NCBI GenBank assembly: GCA_016764115.1
Contig: JAESSM010000127.1
Location: 1-6,691, forward strand
DNA from: Bacteroidia bacterium
Lineage (GTDB): Bacteria; Bacteroidota; Bacteroidia; JAESSM01; NORP286
Length of the DNA: 6,691 nucleotides
Reading direction: 5' to 3'
Shown: piece by piece, positions 1 through 6,220 of the stretch
How positions within the stretch are numbered: the first letter of the stretch is position 1
Layout of the letters: each line of letters opens with the position of its first letter
The notes under the pieces: model-generated
The model's input: only the letters and a program-made list of their open reading frames with translations
What the model was told of the DNA's origin: nothing
The model's database searches: none
Position numbers and translations under genes: made by a program

Positions 1-1
1 A

Positions 2-268
2 AAAGGGACGATTGTTGAAGATGTAGATTTATCCAAAGATGGCACATATGAAGTAACCTGGAAAGGGGACTTAACACTTCATGGGGTAACACAACCACGA
101 GAGATCAAAGGAACCATTACGGTAAAAGGTGGTAAAATAACCATTCATGCTGTTTTTAATGTCAAAATAGAAGATCATAAAATTGAAGTACCATCAATAG
201 TTATAGATAACATTGCAGAGGTAGTTGAGGTTACATTTGATGCAACTCATGAGTTACATACCAAGTAA
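2..268 (+). CDS. YceI-like lipid/isoprenoid-binding protein, C-terminal part (5' end outside window)
   Basis: An open frame runs from the window edge to a TAA at 266-268 and encodes the last 88 residues of a protein. The segment GDLTLHGVTQPREIKGTI, followed by a basic strand-turn-strand stretch and an ending VEVTFDATHEL, matches the second half of the YceI domain, where the 'LTLHGVTKP' strand is the most recognisable element. YceI proteins form a lipocalin-like beta-barrel that binds polyisoprenoid or other amphiphilic lipids, usually in the periplasm. The signal peptide and first half lie outside the window, so export is assumed from the family. The codons look ordinary and there is no internal lesion. 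The gene points the same way as the DUF5777 beta-barrel gene 236 bases downstream, and a shared role in the envelope is plausible. The family call is fairly secure; the ligand is unknown. Confidence 0.8.
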   Translation, partial: KGTIVEDVDLSKDGTYEVTWKGDLTLHGVTQPREIKGTITVKGGKITIHAVFNVKIEDHKIEVPSIVIDNIAEVVEVTFDATHELHTK

Positions 269-319
269 TTTAACCAGTGTAAAGATTTGCAAATAAAGTT
301 AACTACATTCAAAAGTAAA

Positions 320-470
320 ATACTAAGCACTAAACTCTAAATACTAAACAATAACAAATTACTAAAATAATAAATCCCAAACTTTTCATTTTTATAACTT
401 GGCGTTTTAAACATTTAAGATTTGGATTTTGACATTGTTTAGGGTTTAGATATTAGAATTTAGGATTTAT
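320..470. repeat. AT-rich imperfect fold-back repeat with ~7-base periodicity
   Basis: The left arm (about 320-351) is a run of CTAAAC/CTAAAT-like units. The right arm (about 434-465) is the approximate reverse complement, built of TTTAGG/TTTAGA-like units. Hand alignment of the 32-base arms gives about three quarters identity, including a perfect 9-base block (CTAAACAAT at 343-351 with ATTGTTTAG at 434-442). The roughly 80 bases between them are also AT-rich, with AAATCCCAAA-like units on one side and TTTGGATTTTG-like units on the other. The element fills most of the gap between the YceI and DUF5777 genes. No open frame of interest lies in it. It may be a dispersed repeat of the genome or a transcript-processing/termination structure; the sequence alone does not decide. 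Confidence 0.5.
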
Positions 471-504
471 TAAAAAGAGTAAACAAATTACTACAATAGT
501 TGAA

Positions 505-1410
505 ATGAATATATACCTTCTAATATTAGCATTAACATTATTCTCAATAAAGCTCCATGCCCAGGACGACATGATGGATTTGTTGGATGCAGAAACTGAA
601 GATGTTTCCAAGGATCCGGTTATTGCTACATTTAAAACTACACGTATTGTTAATGCTCACTCCATTGAAACAGTAAAAGCAAAAACTTTGGATGTTAGGA
701 TCTCTCACCGTTTTGGTGATGTTGGAGGAGCTTCCGGAGGCGGAATTCATCAATTTTATGGATTAGACAACGCAGCCAATATCAGGTTAGCAGCTGAATA
801 TGGTGTAACCGACAAACTGACTTTGGGAATGGGTAGAAGCAAAGTAAAAGAGCACATTGACGGCTATGTAAAATACGGTTTACTTAAACAAACGAAAGAC
901 AATAAAATGCCAATATCTGTTACTGTTTTTGCCAATACTGCTATGACTCCTATGACTGCTTCCTCTGATACTACATCAGAATTTTCGTACCAAAAATTCG
1001 TTCATCGGCTTTCCTATACATATCAGGCAATTATCGCCAGAAAAATTTCCCCTTCTATTTCTGTCGAAATACTGCCAACTTACTTACATCGAAATTATGT
1101 TGCAAATGGAGATGAAAACTCATTGTTTGCAATAGGCTATGCAGCAAGAATAAAATTTACACGAAGTTCAGCATTCATTGTTGATTATTTCTATGCCTTT
1201 TCCAACTATAGAAAAACCAATGGCACTCAATATTACTCACCACTAGGAATAGCTTATGAACTTGAAACCGGTGGACACGTTTTCCATATTTCATTTACAA
1301 ACGCTGCAGGGATCATTGAAAATGATTTTATTCCCAACACCACTTCTGATTGGTTGAACGGCGGCTACAAACTCGCCTTCACTATTTCCAGGGTTATCAA
1401 TATGCACTAG
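505..1410 (+). CDS. DUF5777-family outer-membrane beta-barrel protein
   Basis: This 301-residue protein begins with a hydrophobic signal peptide (residues 1-19) ending LHA|QDD, a standard signal peptidase I site, followed by a short acidic linker. The n-region lacks basic residues, which is slightly unusual, but no nearby upstream in-frame ATG offers a better start. The body has the DUF5777 landmarks in order: ATFKTTRIVNAHSIE (about 41-55), LDVRISHRFGDVGG (about 62-75), the FYGLDNAANIRLAAEYGVTD strand pair (about 84-103), KYGLLKQ, RLSYTYQAIIARK, and a closing GGHVFHISFTNAAG with NTTSDW near the C-terminus. Alternating aromatic/polar strands throughout suggest an outer-membrane barrel. The function of the family is not established. 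It follows a YceI-like gene in the same direction, an association I recall from other Bacteroidota. The reading frame is intact; the family call is confident, the role is not. Confidence 0.85.
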   Translation: MNIYLLILALTLFSIKLHAQDDMMDLLDAETEDVSKDPVIATFKTTRIVNAHSIETVKAKTLDVRISHRFGDVGGASGGGIHQFYGLDNAANIRLAAEYGVTDKLTLGMGRSKVKEHIDGYVKYGLLKQTKDNKMPISVTVFANTAMTPMTASSDTTSEFSYQKFVHRLSYTYQAIIARKISPSISVEILPTYLHRNYVANGDENSLFAIGYAARIKFTRSSAFIVDYFYAFSNYRKTNGTQYYSPLGIAYELETGGHVFHISFTNAAGIIENDFIPNTTSDWLNGGYKLAFTISRVINMH

Positions 1411-1414
1411 TAAC

Positions 1415-1430
1415 ACGACATTTATGTCGT
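1415..1430 (+). terminator. Small hairpin just after the DUF5777 gene, possible weak terminator
   Basis: ACGACA (1415-1420) and TGTCGT (1425-1430) form a perfect 6-bp stem with a TTTA loop, four bases after the TAG of the beta-barrel gene. The placement suits transcription termination or 3'-end protection, but no proper U-tract follows, so strong intrinsic termination is doubtful. Confidence 0.35.
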
Positions 1431-1480
1431 ACTTGTTGAAAACCCACTGCATTTGTTAATAACCTTAATCTGCTTTTAAA

Positions 1481-1488
1481 TAGCTTTG
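1481..1488 (+). promoter_or_regulatory. Candidate Bacteroidota -7 promoter element for dnaG
   Basis: TAGCTTTG matches the TANNTTTG -7 consensus of Bacteroidota primary-sigma promoters and lies 38 bases before the dnaG ATG, giving a short leader. The upstream -33 TTG is only weakly supported: the nearest (1453-1455) is about 25 bases away, longer than usual. Single 8-base matches also occur by chance, so this is a candidate only. Confidence 0.4.
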
Positions 1489-1526
1489 TAGAATATTAGG
1501 CGTGTCTCCTTTTATTCCTTAATCTA

Positions 1527-3464
1527 ATGATTGCTCAGGCAAGTGTAAATCAAATATTTCAAACTGCTCAAATTGATGAGGTAGTTGGTGAGTTTGTTTC
1601 TCTCAAGAAAAGAGGAGTAAACCTGGTGGCCAACTGTCCTTTCCATGACGAGAAAACACCTTCCTTTTATGTTTCTCCCGCCAAGGGAATTTATAAATGT
1701 TTTGGGTGTGGTGCAGGTGGCAACCCTGTGAACTTTATCATGGAGCATGAGAAAGTCAGTTTTCCTGATGCTCTGAGATTCCTTGCAGAAAAGTACAATA
1801 TTGATATTGATGAAACCGAAGATTCTGAGGAATACAAAGCAGCCCAAACAGAAAGGGAAAGCCTTCTTGTAATAACAAATTACACTCAAAGATATTTTGC
1901 TGACATTCTATTGAATAATGAAGAAGGAAAGGCCATTGGGTTAAGCTATTTTAAAGAAAGAGGAATCGGGGATGACCTGATTGAAAAATTTCATTTGGGT
2001 TATAGCTTAGAAAGCTGGGATGGTTTTACAAAAACAGCAGTTGAAAATGCATACAACCTAGAGCTTCTTGAAAAGACAGGTCTCACTATTAGAAAAGAAG
2101 CCAAAACTTACGATAGGTTTAGAGGGCGGGTAATGTTTCCGATACATGATGTATCAGGAAGATGCATTGGGTTTGGTGGAAGAATTTTAAAAAAATCAGA
2201 AAAAGCAGCCAAGTACGTAAACTCTCCAGAGTCAGAAATTTATCACAAAGGCAACGTACTTTATGGTATCCATCTAGCAAAAAAATCTATTGTTAAAAAT
2301 GACAACTGCTACCTGGTTGAAGGTTATACAGATGTTATTGCAGTACACAAAGCAGGCATTGAAAATGTCGTGGCTTCTTCAGGAACATCATTAACCGAAG
2401 GGCAAATTAAGCTGGTAAAGAGATTTACGAAAAACATTACCATACTGTATGACGGAGATGAAGCCGGTATTAAAGCATCATTGCGTGGAATTAATTTGGT
2501 TTTGGATGAAGGATTAAACGTAAAGATTGTCCCGCTCCCTGAAGGTGAAGATCCTGATTCTTATTCCTCAACGTTAGGTTCTGAACAGTTTGTCAATTAT
2601 CTGAACCATAAAGCTGAAGATTTCATTCGATTCAAAACCCTGTTATTTAAAAAAGAAGCCTCAAATGATCCTCACAAACTTAGCGAAGCAATAAGTGATA
2701 TTGTTGAGTCCATTGCCCATGTTCAGGACCCCATAACAAGATCTATTTATATTAAAGATACGAGCACTTTATTAGGGATAAGCGAAGAAGTATTGCTAAA
2801 AAAGCTGAATTTCTTTATCCGAAATAAGAAAAAGAGAACAGAAACCCAGCAATTACCAGCTTCTCAAGCAGAAGAAGTTAAGATCATTGACCCAGCCCAG
2901 TCTTCCAATACAAGTGAACACGTTCAGGAAAGATATATTGTAAAACTATTGCTTAATTATGGTAATGAAGATATTAGAATTAAAACGCATCTAAATGACG
3001 AAGATGATGATACCTACATTACCATGAACCTGGCAAAATACATCATCAATGAAATAACCAACAATAGTATAGAGTTTGAGAATCAGACTTATTCCCAGAT
3101 CTATAATGAATTTGTTAACTCAGACTCAACACTTGATCAATCTTATTTTTCTCAACATCACGATCCTAAAGTTTCCAAATTAACTGCTGATCTACTTTCC
3201 ACGCGATATGAAATAAGCAAGAACTGGAAAGAGAAATATGACATTTTCGTTCCAAATGAAAATGATAATCTAGGTGAAAATGTTATTTCAGTATTGAATT
3301 TATTGAAATTTGCTAAAGTGAAGAAAATGATAAAACAGGTCAAGGACCGATTGGAAAACGTATCATCCCCTGAAGAATATAATCCCTTATTAGAAGTTCA
3401 AAACGAACTGATCACCTGGAAAAAGCAGCTTTCCGAATCAATGAGAGCGGTTGTTATCAAGTAA
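1527..3464 (+). CDS. dnaG: DNA primase DnaG
   Basis: The 645-residue protein is the replicative primase, which makes the short RNA primers for lagging-strand synthesis and works with the DnaB helicase. The N-terminal CHC2-type zinc finger is complete: Cys37 and His40 (CPFHDEKTPSF) with Cys58 and Cys61 (KCFGCGAGGN). The RNA polymerase core carries the conserved RFRGRVMFPI segment (197-206). The TOPRIM metal-binding acidic residues are present: Glu265 in VEGYTDV and Asp309/Asp311 in YDGDEAG, followed by LPEGEDPDSY near 337-346. The region after about residue 430 is less conserved and should hold the helicase-binding domain. The length fits Bacteroidota primases. The ATG at 1527 gives the expected start (MIAQASVNQIF, like the family's MI..xxIxxI), with no obvious Shine-Dalgarno sequence. 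It appears to be a single-gene transcript: the gap to the previous gene is 116 bases and to the next is 284. Confidence 0.98.
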   Translation: MIAQASVNQIFQTAQIDEVVGEFVSLKKRGVNLVANCPFHDEKTPSFYVSPAKGIYKCFGCGAGGNPVNFIMEHEKVSFPDALRFLAEKYNIDIDETEDSEEYKAAQTERESLLVITNYTQRYFADILLNNEEGKAIGLSYFKERGIGDDLIEKFHLGYSLESWDGFTKTAVENAYNLELLEKTGLTIRKEAKTYDRFRGRVMFPIHDVSGRCIGFGGRILKKSEKAAKYVNSPESEIYHKGNVLYGIHLAKKSIVKNDNCYLVEGYTDVIAVHKAGIENVVASSGTSLTEGQIKLVKRFTKNITILYDGDEAGIKASLRGINLVLDEGLNVKIVPLPEGEDPDSYSSTLGSEQFVNYLNHKAEDFIRFKTLLFKKEASNDPHKLSEAISDIVESIAHVQDPITRSIYIKDTSTLLGISEEVLLKKLNFFIRNKKKRTETQQLPASQAEEVKIIDPAQSSNTSEHVQERYIVKLLLNYGNEDIRIKTHLNDEDDDTYITMNLAKYIINEITNNSIEFENQTYSQIYNEFVNSDSTLDQSYFSQHHDPKVSKLTADLLSTRYEISKNWKEKYDIFVPNENDNLGENVISVLNLLKFAKVKKMIKQVKDRLENVSSPEEYNPLLEVQNELITWKKQLSESMRAVVIK

Positions 3465-3487
3465 TGCATCACAAAAAGTAAGGTCAT

Positions 3488-3557
3488 GTTGATCGAAGTC
3501 GAAACATTGACCGACGGATTTCAACTCCGCTCAACCTGCCTACCGGCATAGGCAGGT
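3488..3557. repeat. REP-like palindromic element: two adjacent hairpins downstream of dnaG
   Basis: The first hairpin pairs 3488-3505 with 3518-3535, with 14 of 18 positions complementary and a 12-base loop. It is immediately followed by a perfect 9-bp stem, ACCTGCCTA (3534-3542) with TAGGCAGGT (3549-3557), around the loop CCGGCA. The sequence is GC-rich against an AT-rich background. The core CTCAACCTGCCTACCGGCA resembles extragenic palindromes I have seen scattered in Bacteroidota genomes, often as TCGACTCCGCTCAACCTGCC...GGCAGG. It starts 24 bases after the dnaG stop and could also work as a transcript 3' end, but no U-tract follows the second stem. No transposase or target duplication is visible. 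Confidence 0.6.
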
Positions 3558-3748
3558 CTGAAGCTCAAGTAGTTAAGTTTTCAATTGGTCAACAGGCTAA
3601 ACTACACTTAGAGGAGTTTTGCCGTTTCTATTGCTTATTTTGGCTTAATAAGTTTTACACTATTAATTGTTAAAAAAGGGTATTTTACATATTGATCATT
3701 TTATTGTACAATCGTATAGTTTTATTCATCATAAAAAGAGCCAAAACT

Positions 3749-4558
3749 ATGAATATCAAAAAATTAATCAATCAAGTTGTAATATTTATTGTAGCAATTG
3801 TCTGTTCTTTCAATCCTGCCTTTGCTCAAGATTCTTCAAAGGTATCTGTAGATCTGGGTACTGATATGGTAAGTCGGTACGTTTGGAGGGGCACTCAGTT
3901 TGGAGGGAGATCCCCAAATATTCAACCATTTGCAGAAATGGGAATTGGAAATTTTGTTTTTGGTACATGGGGAGCCTATACAATGGGGGGAACGAACCGT
4001 TCTCAGGAACTTGATTTTTATGCTGGATATAGTTTTTTGGATGACAAAGTATCTATGACTGTAACAGATTATTATTTTCCGGGTGAGACATCAGATTATC
4101 AGTATTTTGATTATGGTAAAAACACAACCGGTCATGTGTTTGAGGCAACAGCTAGTTTTAACGGAACCGATAAAATACCGTTTTCAGCTTTAATTGCTAC
4201 GAACTTTTATGGTGCGGATGCCACCAGAATTTCTGATGATCCTGCCAACTTAAACAATGCGGATGGCATACAATATTCAACCTATATGGAGATAGGTTTT
4301 GCAAGTTCATGTAAAAGTGTTGATCTGGATGCGTTTCTAGGTATTAATCTAACGGCCCCGCGCCAGGAAGACCTTGCAGGTACAGGCTTTGTGGGTGAAT
4401 CCGGTTTTTATGGTGACAATATGGGAGTAGTGAATTTGGGTTTTGCGTTATCAAAAGAAATTGAGGTATCTGGTAAATTCAATTTGCCGGTGATGGTTTC
4501 AGTGATTACAAATCCACAAACACAAAAAATGTTTATGGTCTTTGGCTTCTCATTATAG
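3749..4558 (+). CDS. TorF-family putative porin linked to ammonium transport
   Basis: The 269-residue protein is predicted to be secreted and inserted in the outer membrane. I chose the ATG at 3749 because it gives a textbook signal peptide: MNIKK, a hydrophobic core, then AFA|QD cleavage after residue 26. A longer reading from a TTG at 3692 would add 19 residues ahead of it and spoil the n-region. The mature start SVDLGTDMVSRYVWRG (about 33-48) carries the (S)xYVWRG motif typical of the TorF/'gcw_chp' porin-like family. Alternating strands, a 'DFYAGYSF' strand and a C-terminal phenylalanine-rich strand ending FGFSL fit a small beta-barrel. In many bacteria this family sits beside amt and a P-II gene, and here amt follows after 46 bases in the same direction, so a role in ammonium or small-solute passage is inferred. 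The gene itself is intact. Confidence 0.8.
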   Translation: MNIKKLINQVVIFIVAIVCSFNPAFAQDSSKVSVDLGTDMVSRYVWRGTQFGGRSPNIQPFAEMGIGNFVFGTWGAYTMGGTNRSQELDFYAGYSFLDDKVSMTVTDYYFPGETSDYQYFDYGKNTTGHVFEATASFNGTDKIPFSALIATNFYGADATRISDDPANLNNADGIQYSTYMEIGFASSCKSVDLDAFLGINLTAPRQEDLAGTGFVGESGFYGDNMGVVNLGFALSKEIEVSGKFNLPVMVSVITNPQTQKMFMVFGFSL

Positions 4559-4604
4559 AGAGCATAGGCTTACAGAATATTATTATTAACCAGAACTAAA
4601 TAAT

Positions 4605-5070
4605 ATGGACACAGGAAACATAGTATTCATGATCTTATGTACAAGCCTTGTGATGTTGATGACACCAGCAGCAGGGTTTGTTCCCCTTTGGGCGGCAATG
4701 ATTATCGGAATTTTGGCTGGAGGGGGATGTTATCTTGCAGTTCAATTCAAGAATAAACTTGGCTGGGATGATCGCCTTGGATGTGTGGGAAGTTCACGGA
4801 ATTGGTGGAGCAATAGGTATTATTGCATTAGGGGTATTTGCATCAACAACTGTTAATTCTCAAAGTGGATTACTTGAAGGAGACACTGGATTTTTCATGG
4901 TGGAAGTTAAAGCAGTTACTATTGCAGTAATTTATGCCTTTGTGTTTACATATGGGATGTTAGCAGGAATCAATTTTATCACTCCAGTGAAAGTTGCTGA
5001 AGAACAAGAAACTAGCGGAATCGATCAATCTATACATGGTGAGAAAGCATATGACGAGGGAGTTCTTTAA
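4605..5070 (+). pseudogene. amt: Ammonium transporter amt, inactivated by a large internal deletion and a +1 frameshift
   Basis: The first 21 codons (MDTGNIVFMILCTSLVMLMT then P) match the start of Amt/MEP ammonium channels. They run in frame straight into AAGFVPLWAAMIIG, which belongs near residue 275 of an approximately 400-residue Amt. About 250 residues, roughly transmembrane helices 2-8, are missing. These include the first pore histidine and the substrate vestibule aromatics. After GWDD the frame shifts: removing one C at 4773 restores ALDVWEVHGIGGAIG, with the second pore histidine, and continues to the family's C-terminal tail EEQETSGIDQ...HGEKAYDEGVL and TAA. In all, 56 plus 98 codons remain. 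The rest is well conserved, with no further stops, so the damage is recent or an assembly error. It is probably cotranscribed with the porin gene upstream. No functional channel is expected from this copy. Confidence 0.9.
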
Positions 5071-5090
5071 TCCTGGGATAAAAGGTTGAA

Positions 5091-5125
5091 AAACTCAAAC
5101 AGTTAGCATTTTTCTAATTGAGTTT
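5091..5125. terminator. Probable bidirectional terminator between convergent amt and SRPBCC genes
   Basis: AAACTCAA (5091-5098) pairs perfectly with TTGAGTTT (5118-5125). Inside it TTAG (5103-5106) pairs with CTAA (5114-5117), leaving a 4-base bulge and a 7-base loop. It lies in the 65-base gap between two convergent genes. Read leftward, the stem ends in a T-run (GAGTTTTTC), as expected for an intrinsic terminator; read rightward, the downstream sequence is only moderately T-rich. Confidence 0.5.
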
Positions 5126-5135
5126 GTTATTAATG

Positions 5136-5564
5136 CTATTTTTCACATTCCTTTTTTAGAGCTGAATTCATAAGTTCAAATCCTTGTTTTGTTTTATTAA
5201 GCATACTGCCAAATAAACCTACAAGGATACCACTGAATTTTTCTCCATGTATTAATTGAGTAGTATTATGATCAGTACTATTCAGAATGAAATAATGTTC
5301 CCCAGCAAAGAGTCCCGAAATCAATAATTTACCTTTCCACCTAAGTTCTTTATTTTCGGACAATACCAAAACGGTTGGTTTAAATTTCATTTCTCCACCA
5401 TCCCCAGGTTGAACTATGATACTTAATTTTCCTCCAACCTTCTTTTCACCTGAAATGGATGTAATGAAAGGATTCCAGGAAGATTGATTCTCAAAATCTG
5501 TCAGTATCTTCCAAACTTTTTCAGGAGAGGTGTTAATTGATATTTCAGTTATTATTTCTTTCAA
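5136..5564 (-). CDS. SRPBCC (START/Bet v1-like) domain protein, TTG start
   Basis: The 142-residue protein is a single SRPBCC-fold domain. The opening strand EIITEISINTSPEKVWKILTDFENQSSWNPFI (split here by the usual helix) is the classic signature: 'I.. SPEKVW..LTDFE....WNPFI'. It is followed by VGGKLSIIVQPG, an ELRWKGKL strand, AGEHYF and a long C-terminal helix ending with NSALKKECEK. Proteins of this fold bind hydrophobic ligands in a deep cavity; the ligand and role here are unknown. The start codon is TTG at 5564-5562. The open frame continues only about 14 codons further upstream, into the carbonic anhydrase gene, with no ATG, and starting later would remove the first strand. It sits 11 bases after the carbonic anhydrase stop, so the two are likely cotranscribed. 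It is cytoplasmic, with no signal peptide or membrane segment. Confidence 0.85.
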   Translation of the reverse strand: MKEIITEISINTSPEKVWKILTDFENQSSWNPFITSISGEKKVGGKLSIIVQPGDGGEMKFKPTVLVLSENKELRWKGKLLISGLFAGEHYFILNSTDHNTTQLIHGEKFSGILVGLFGSMLNKTKQGFELMNSALKKECEK

Positions 5565-5575
5565 ATTAATTTTGT

Positions 5576-6118
5576 TTAATCTTCCACTATAAGGTAAATC
5601 TGATTGTTACCCACATTATAGTGCATTGGGGCGATACAAACTTTGGGATATTTAAGTCGTAGTCGTTTTGTTTCACTTAAAATAAAGTCGATTGCATTTT
5701 CTATTTCAAACTGTGGAGCAAATTGCGTAAAATAATCTTCTGCTGCATTGCTGTCCCAGCCTGCATTATCAATAAGCCCTTTGATAAATTGGTCTTTACG
5801 GGAATTTAAGTTGACCATACCACAATCATTGTGACCAATAAGTGCAATGTGTTGAATTCCTCCAACTGAAATGGCATAAGATATCTGGAATTCATTGTAC
5901 TTCAAGTTTGCACCAGCAGAACGGATGATGTATGAAAAGTTGTCGGGTATATTGAGGTATTTCCTACTATCCATACACATGCCCACAAGAAGTTTAGCTT
6001 CGGAATATTCATCCTTTGGTTTTTCAAGGTTATGGTATTCGAGCAATAAACCAATAGGTGAGTCTTGATATTTTGAAATAATATCTTCGCGTTTTGATAT
6101 ATCTATTAGTTGATTCAT
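5576..6118 (-). CDS. Beta-class carbonic anhydrase-like protein
   Basis: The 180-residue protein has the full zinc and catalytic set of beta-carbonic anhydrases. Cys48, Asp50 and Arg52 are in the CxDxR motif (MCMDSRK), and His96 and Cys99 are in GHNDCGM. The zinc ligands would be Cys48, His96 and Cys99, with the Asp50-Arg52 dyad gating the site. IIRSAGAN (64-71) is the conserved strand between the two motifs. These enzymes interconvert CO2 and bicarbonate in the cytoplasm; no signal peptide is present. The protein is shorter than classical plant/E. coli forms and has its own C-terminal half (about 105-180, with NAGWDSNAAEDYF and SETKRLRLKYPKV). It therefore belongs to a short bacterial subgroup whose activity I cannot vouch for. 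The ATG at 6118 follows an approximately 90-base leader. It is followed after 11 bases by the SRPBCC gene. Confidence 0.85.
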   Translation of the reverse strand: MNQLIDISKREDIISKYQDSPIGLLLEYHNLEKPKDEYSEAKLLVGMCMDSRKYLNIPDNFSYIIRSAGANLKYNEFQISYAISVGGIQHIALIGHNDCGMVNLNSRKDQFIKGLIDNAGWDSNAAEDYFTQFAPQFEIENAIDFILSETKRLRLKYPKVCIAPMHYNVGNNQIYLIVED

Positions 6119-6206
6119 ATTATAATTTCTGTCTTGAACTTTTAGCTACTTGTATAAGTGATTTTATTAAATGCAATTAGTGAAACGCTTTCTTTTTTTC
6201 AAGTGC

Positions 6207-6214
6207 CAAAATTA
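6207..6214 (-). promoter_or_regulatory. Candidate -7 promoter element for the carbonic anhydrase-SRPBCC pair
   Basis: On the minus strand this reads TAATTTTG, a full match to TANNTTTG. It lies just beyond the DUF1801 stop and about 90 bases upstream of the carbonic anhydrase ATG. No convincing -33 TTG is seen at the expected spacing. If real, it would let carbonic anhydrase be transcribed independently of the DUF1801 gene. Confidence 0.35.
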
Positions 6215-6220
6215 ATAAGT

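Noticed and set aside
1524..1889. 121-codon open frame antisense to the start of dnaG
   Set aside because: It mirrors the strongly conserved zinc-finger region of dnaG and its cysteine- and phenylalanine-rich product resembles no protein family; it is a shadow frame.
3534..3557. Perfect hairpin read as the dnaG intrinsic terminator
   Set aside because: No T-run follows the stem on either strand, and the neighbouring second hairpin suggests a palindromic repeat instead.
3619..3635. TTGCC...TTGCT, a sigma-54-like -24/-12 pair upstream of the porin-amt genes
   Set aside because: The -12 half fits, but the essential GG of the -24 half reads GC and the rest of that half is poor, so a chance match is more likely despite the attractive nitrogen context.
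3692..3748. 19-residue N-terminal extension of the porin starting at a TTG
   Set aside because: The ATG at 3749 gives a complete signal peptide with proper basic n-region and AFA|QD cleavage; the extension would bury it.
3667..3864. 65-codon frame overlapping the porin start
   Set aside because: It lies out of frame with the porin signal peptide and has a low-complexity product; shadow frame.
4605..5070. Two separate small membrane proteins (83 and 111 codons) instead of one broken gene
   Set aside because: Joined by removing one base, the pieces give a continuous Amt C-terminal third; each alone ends or begins with nonsense sequence relative to the family.
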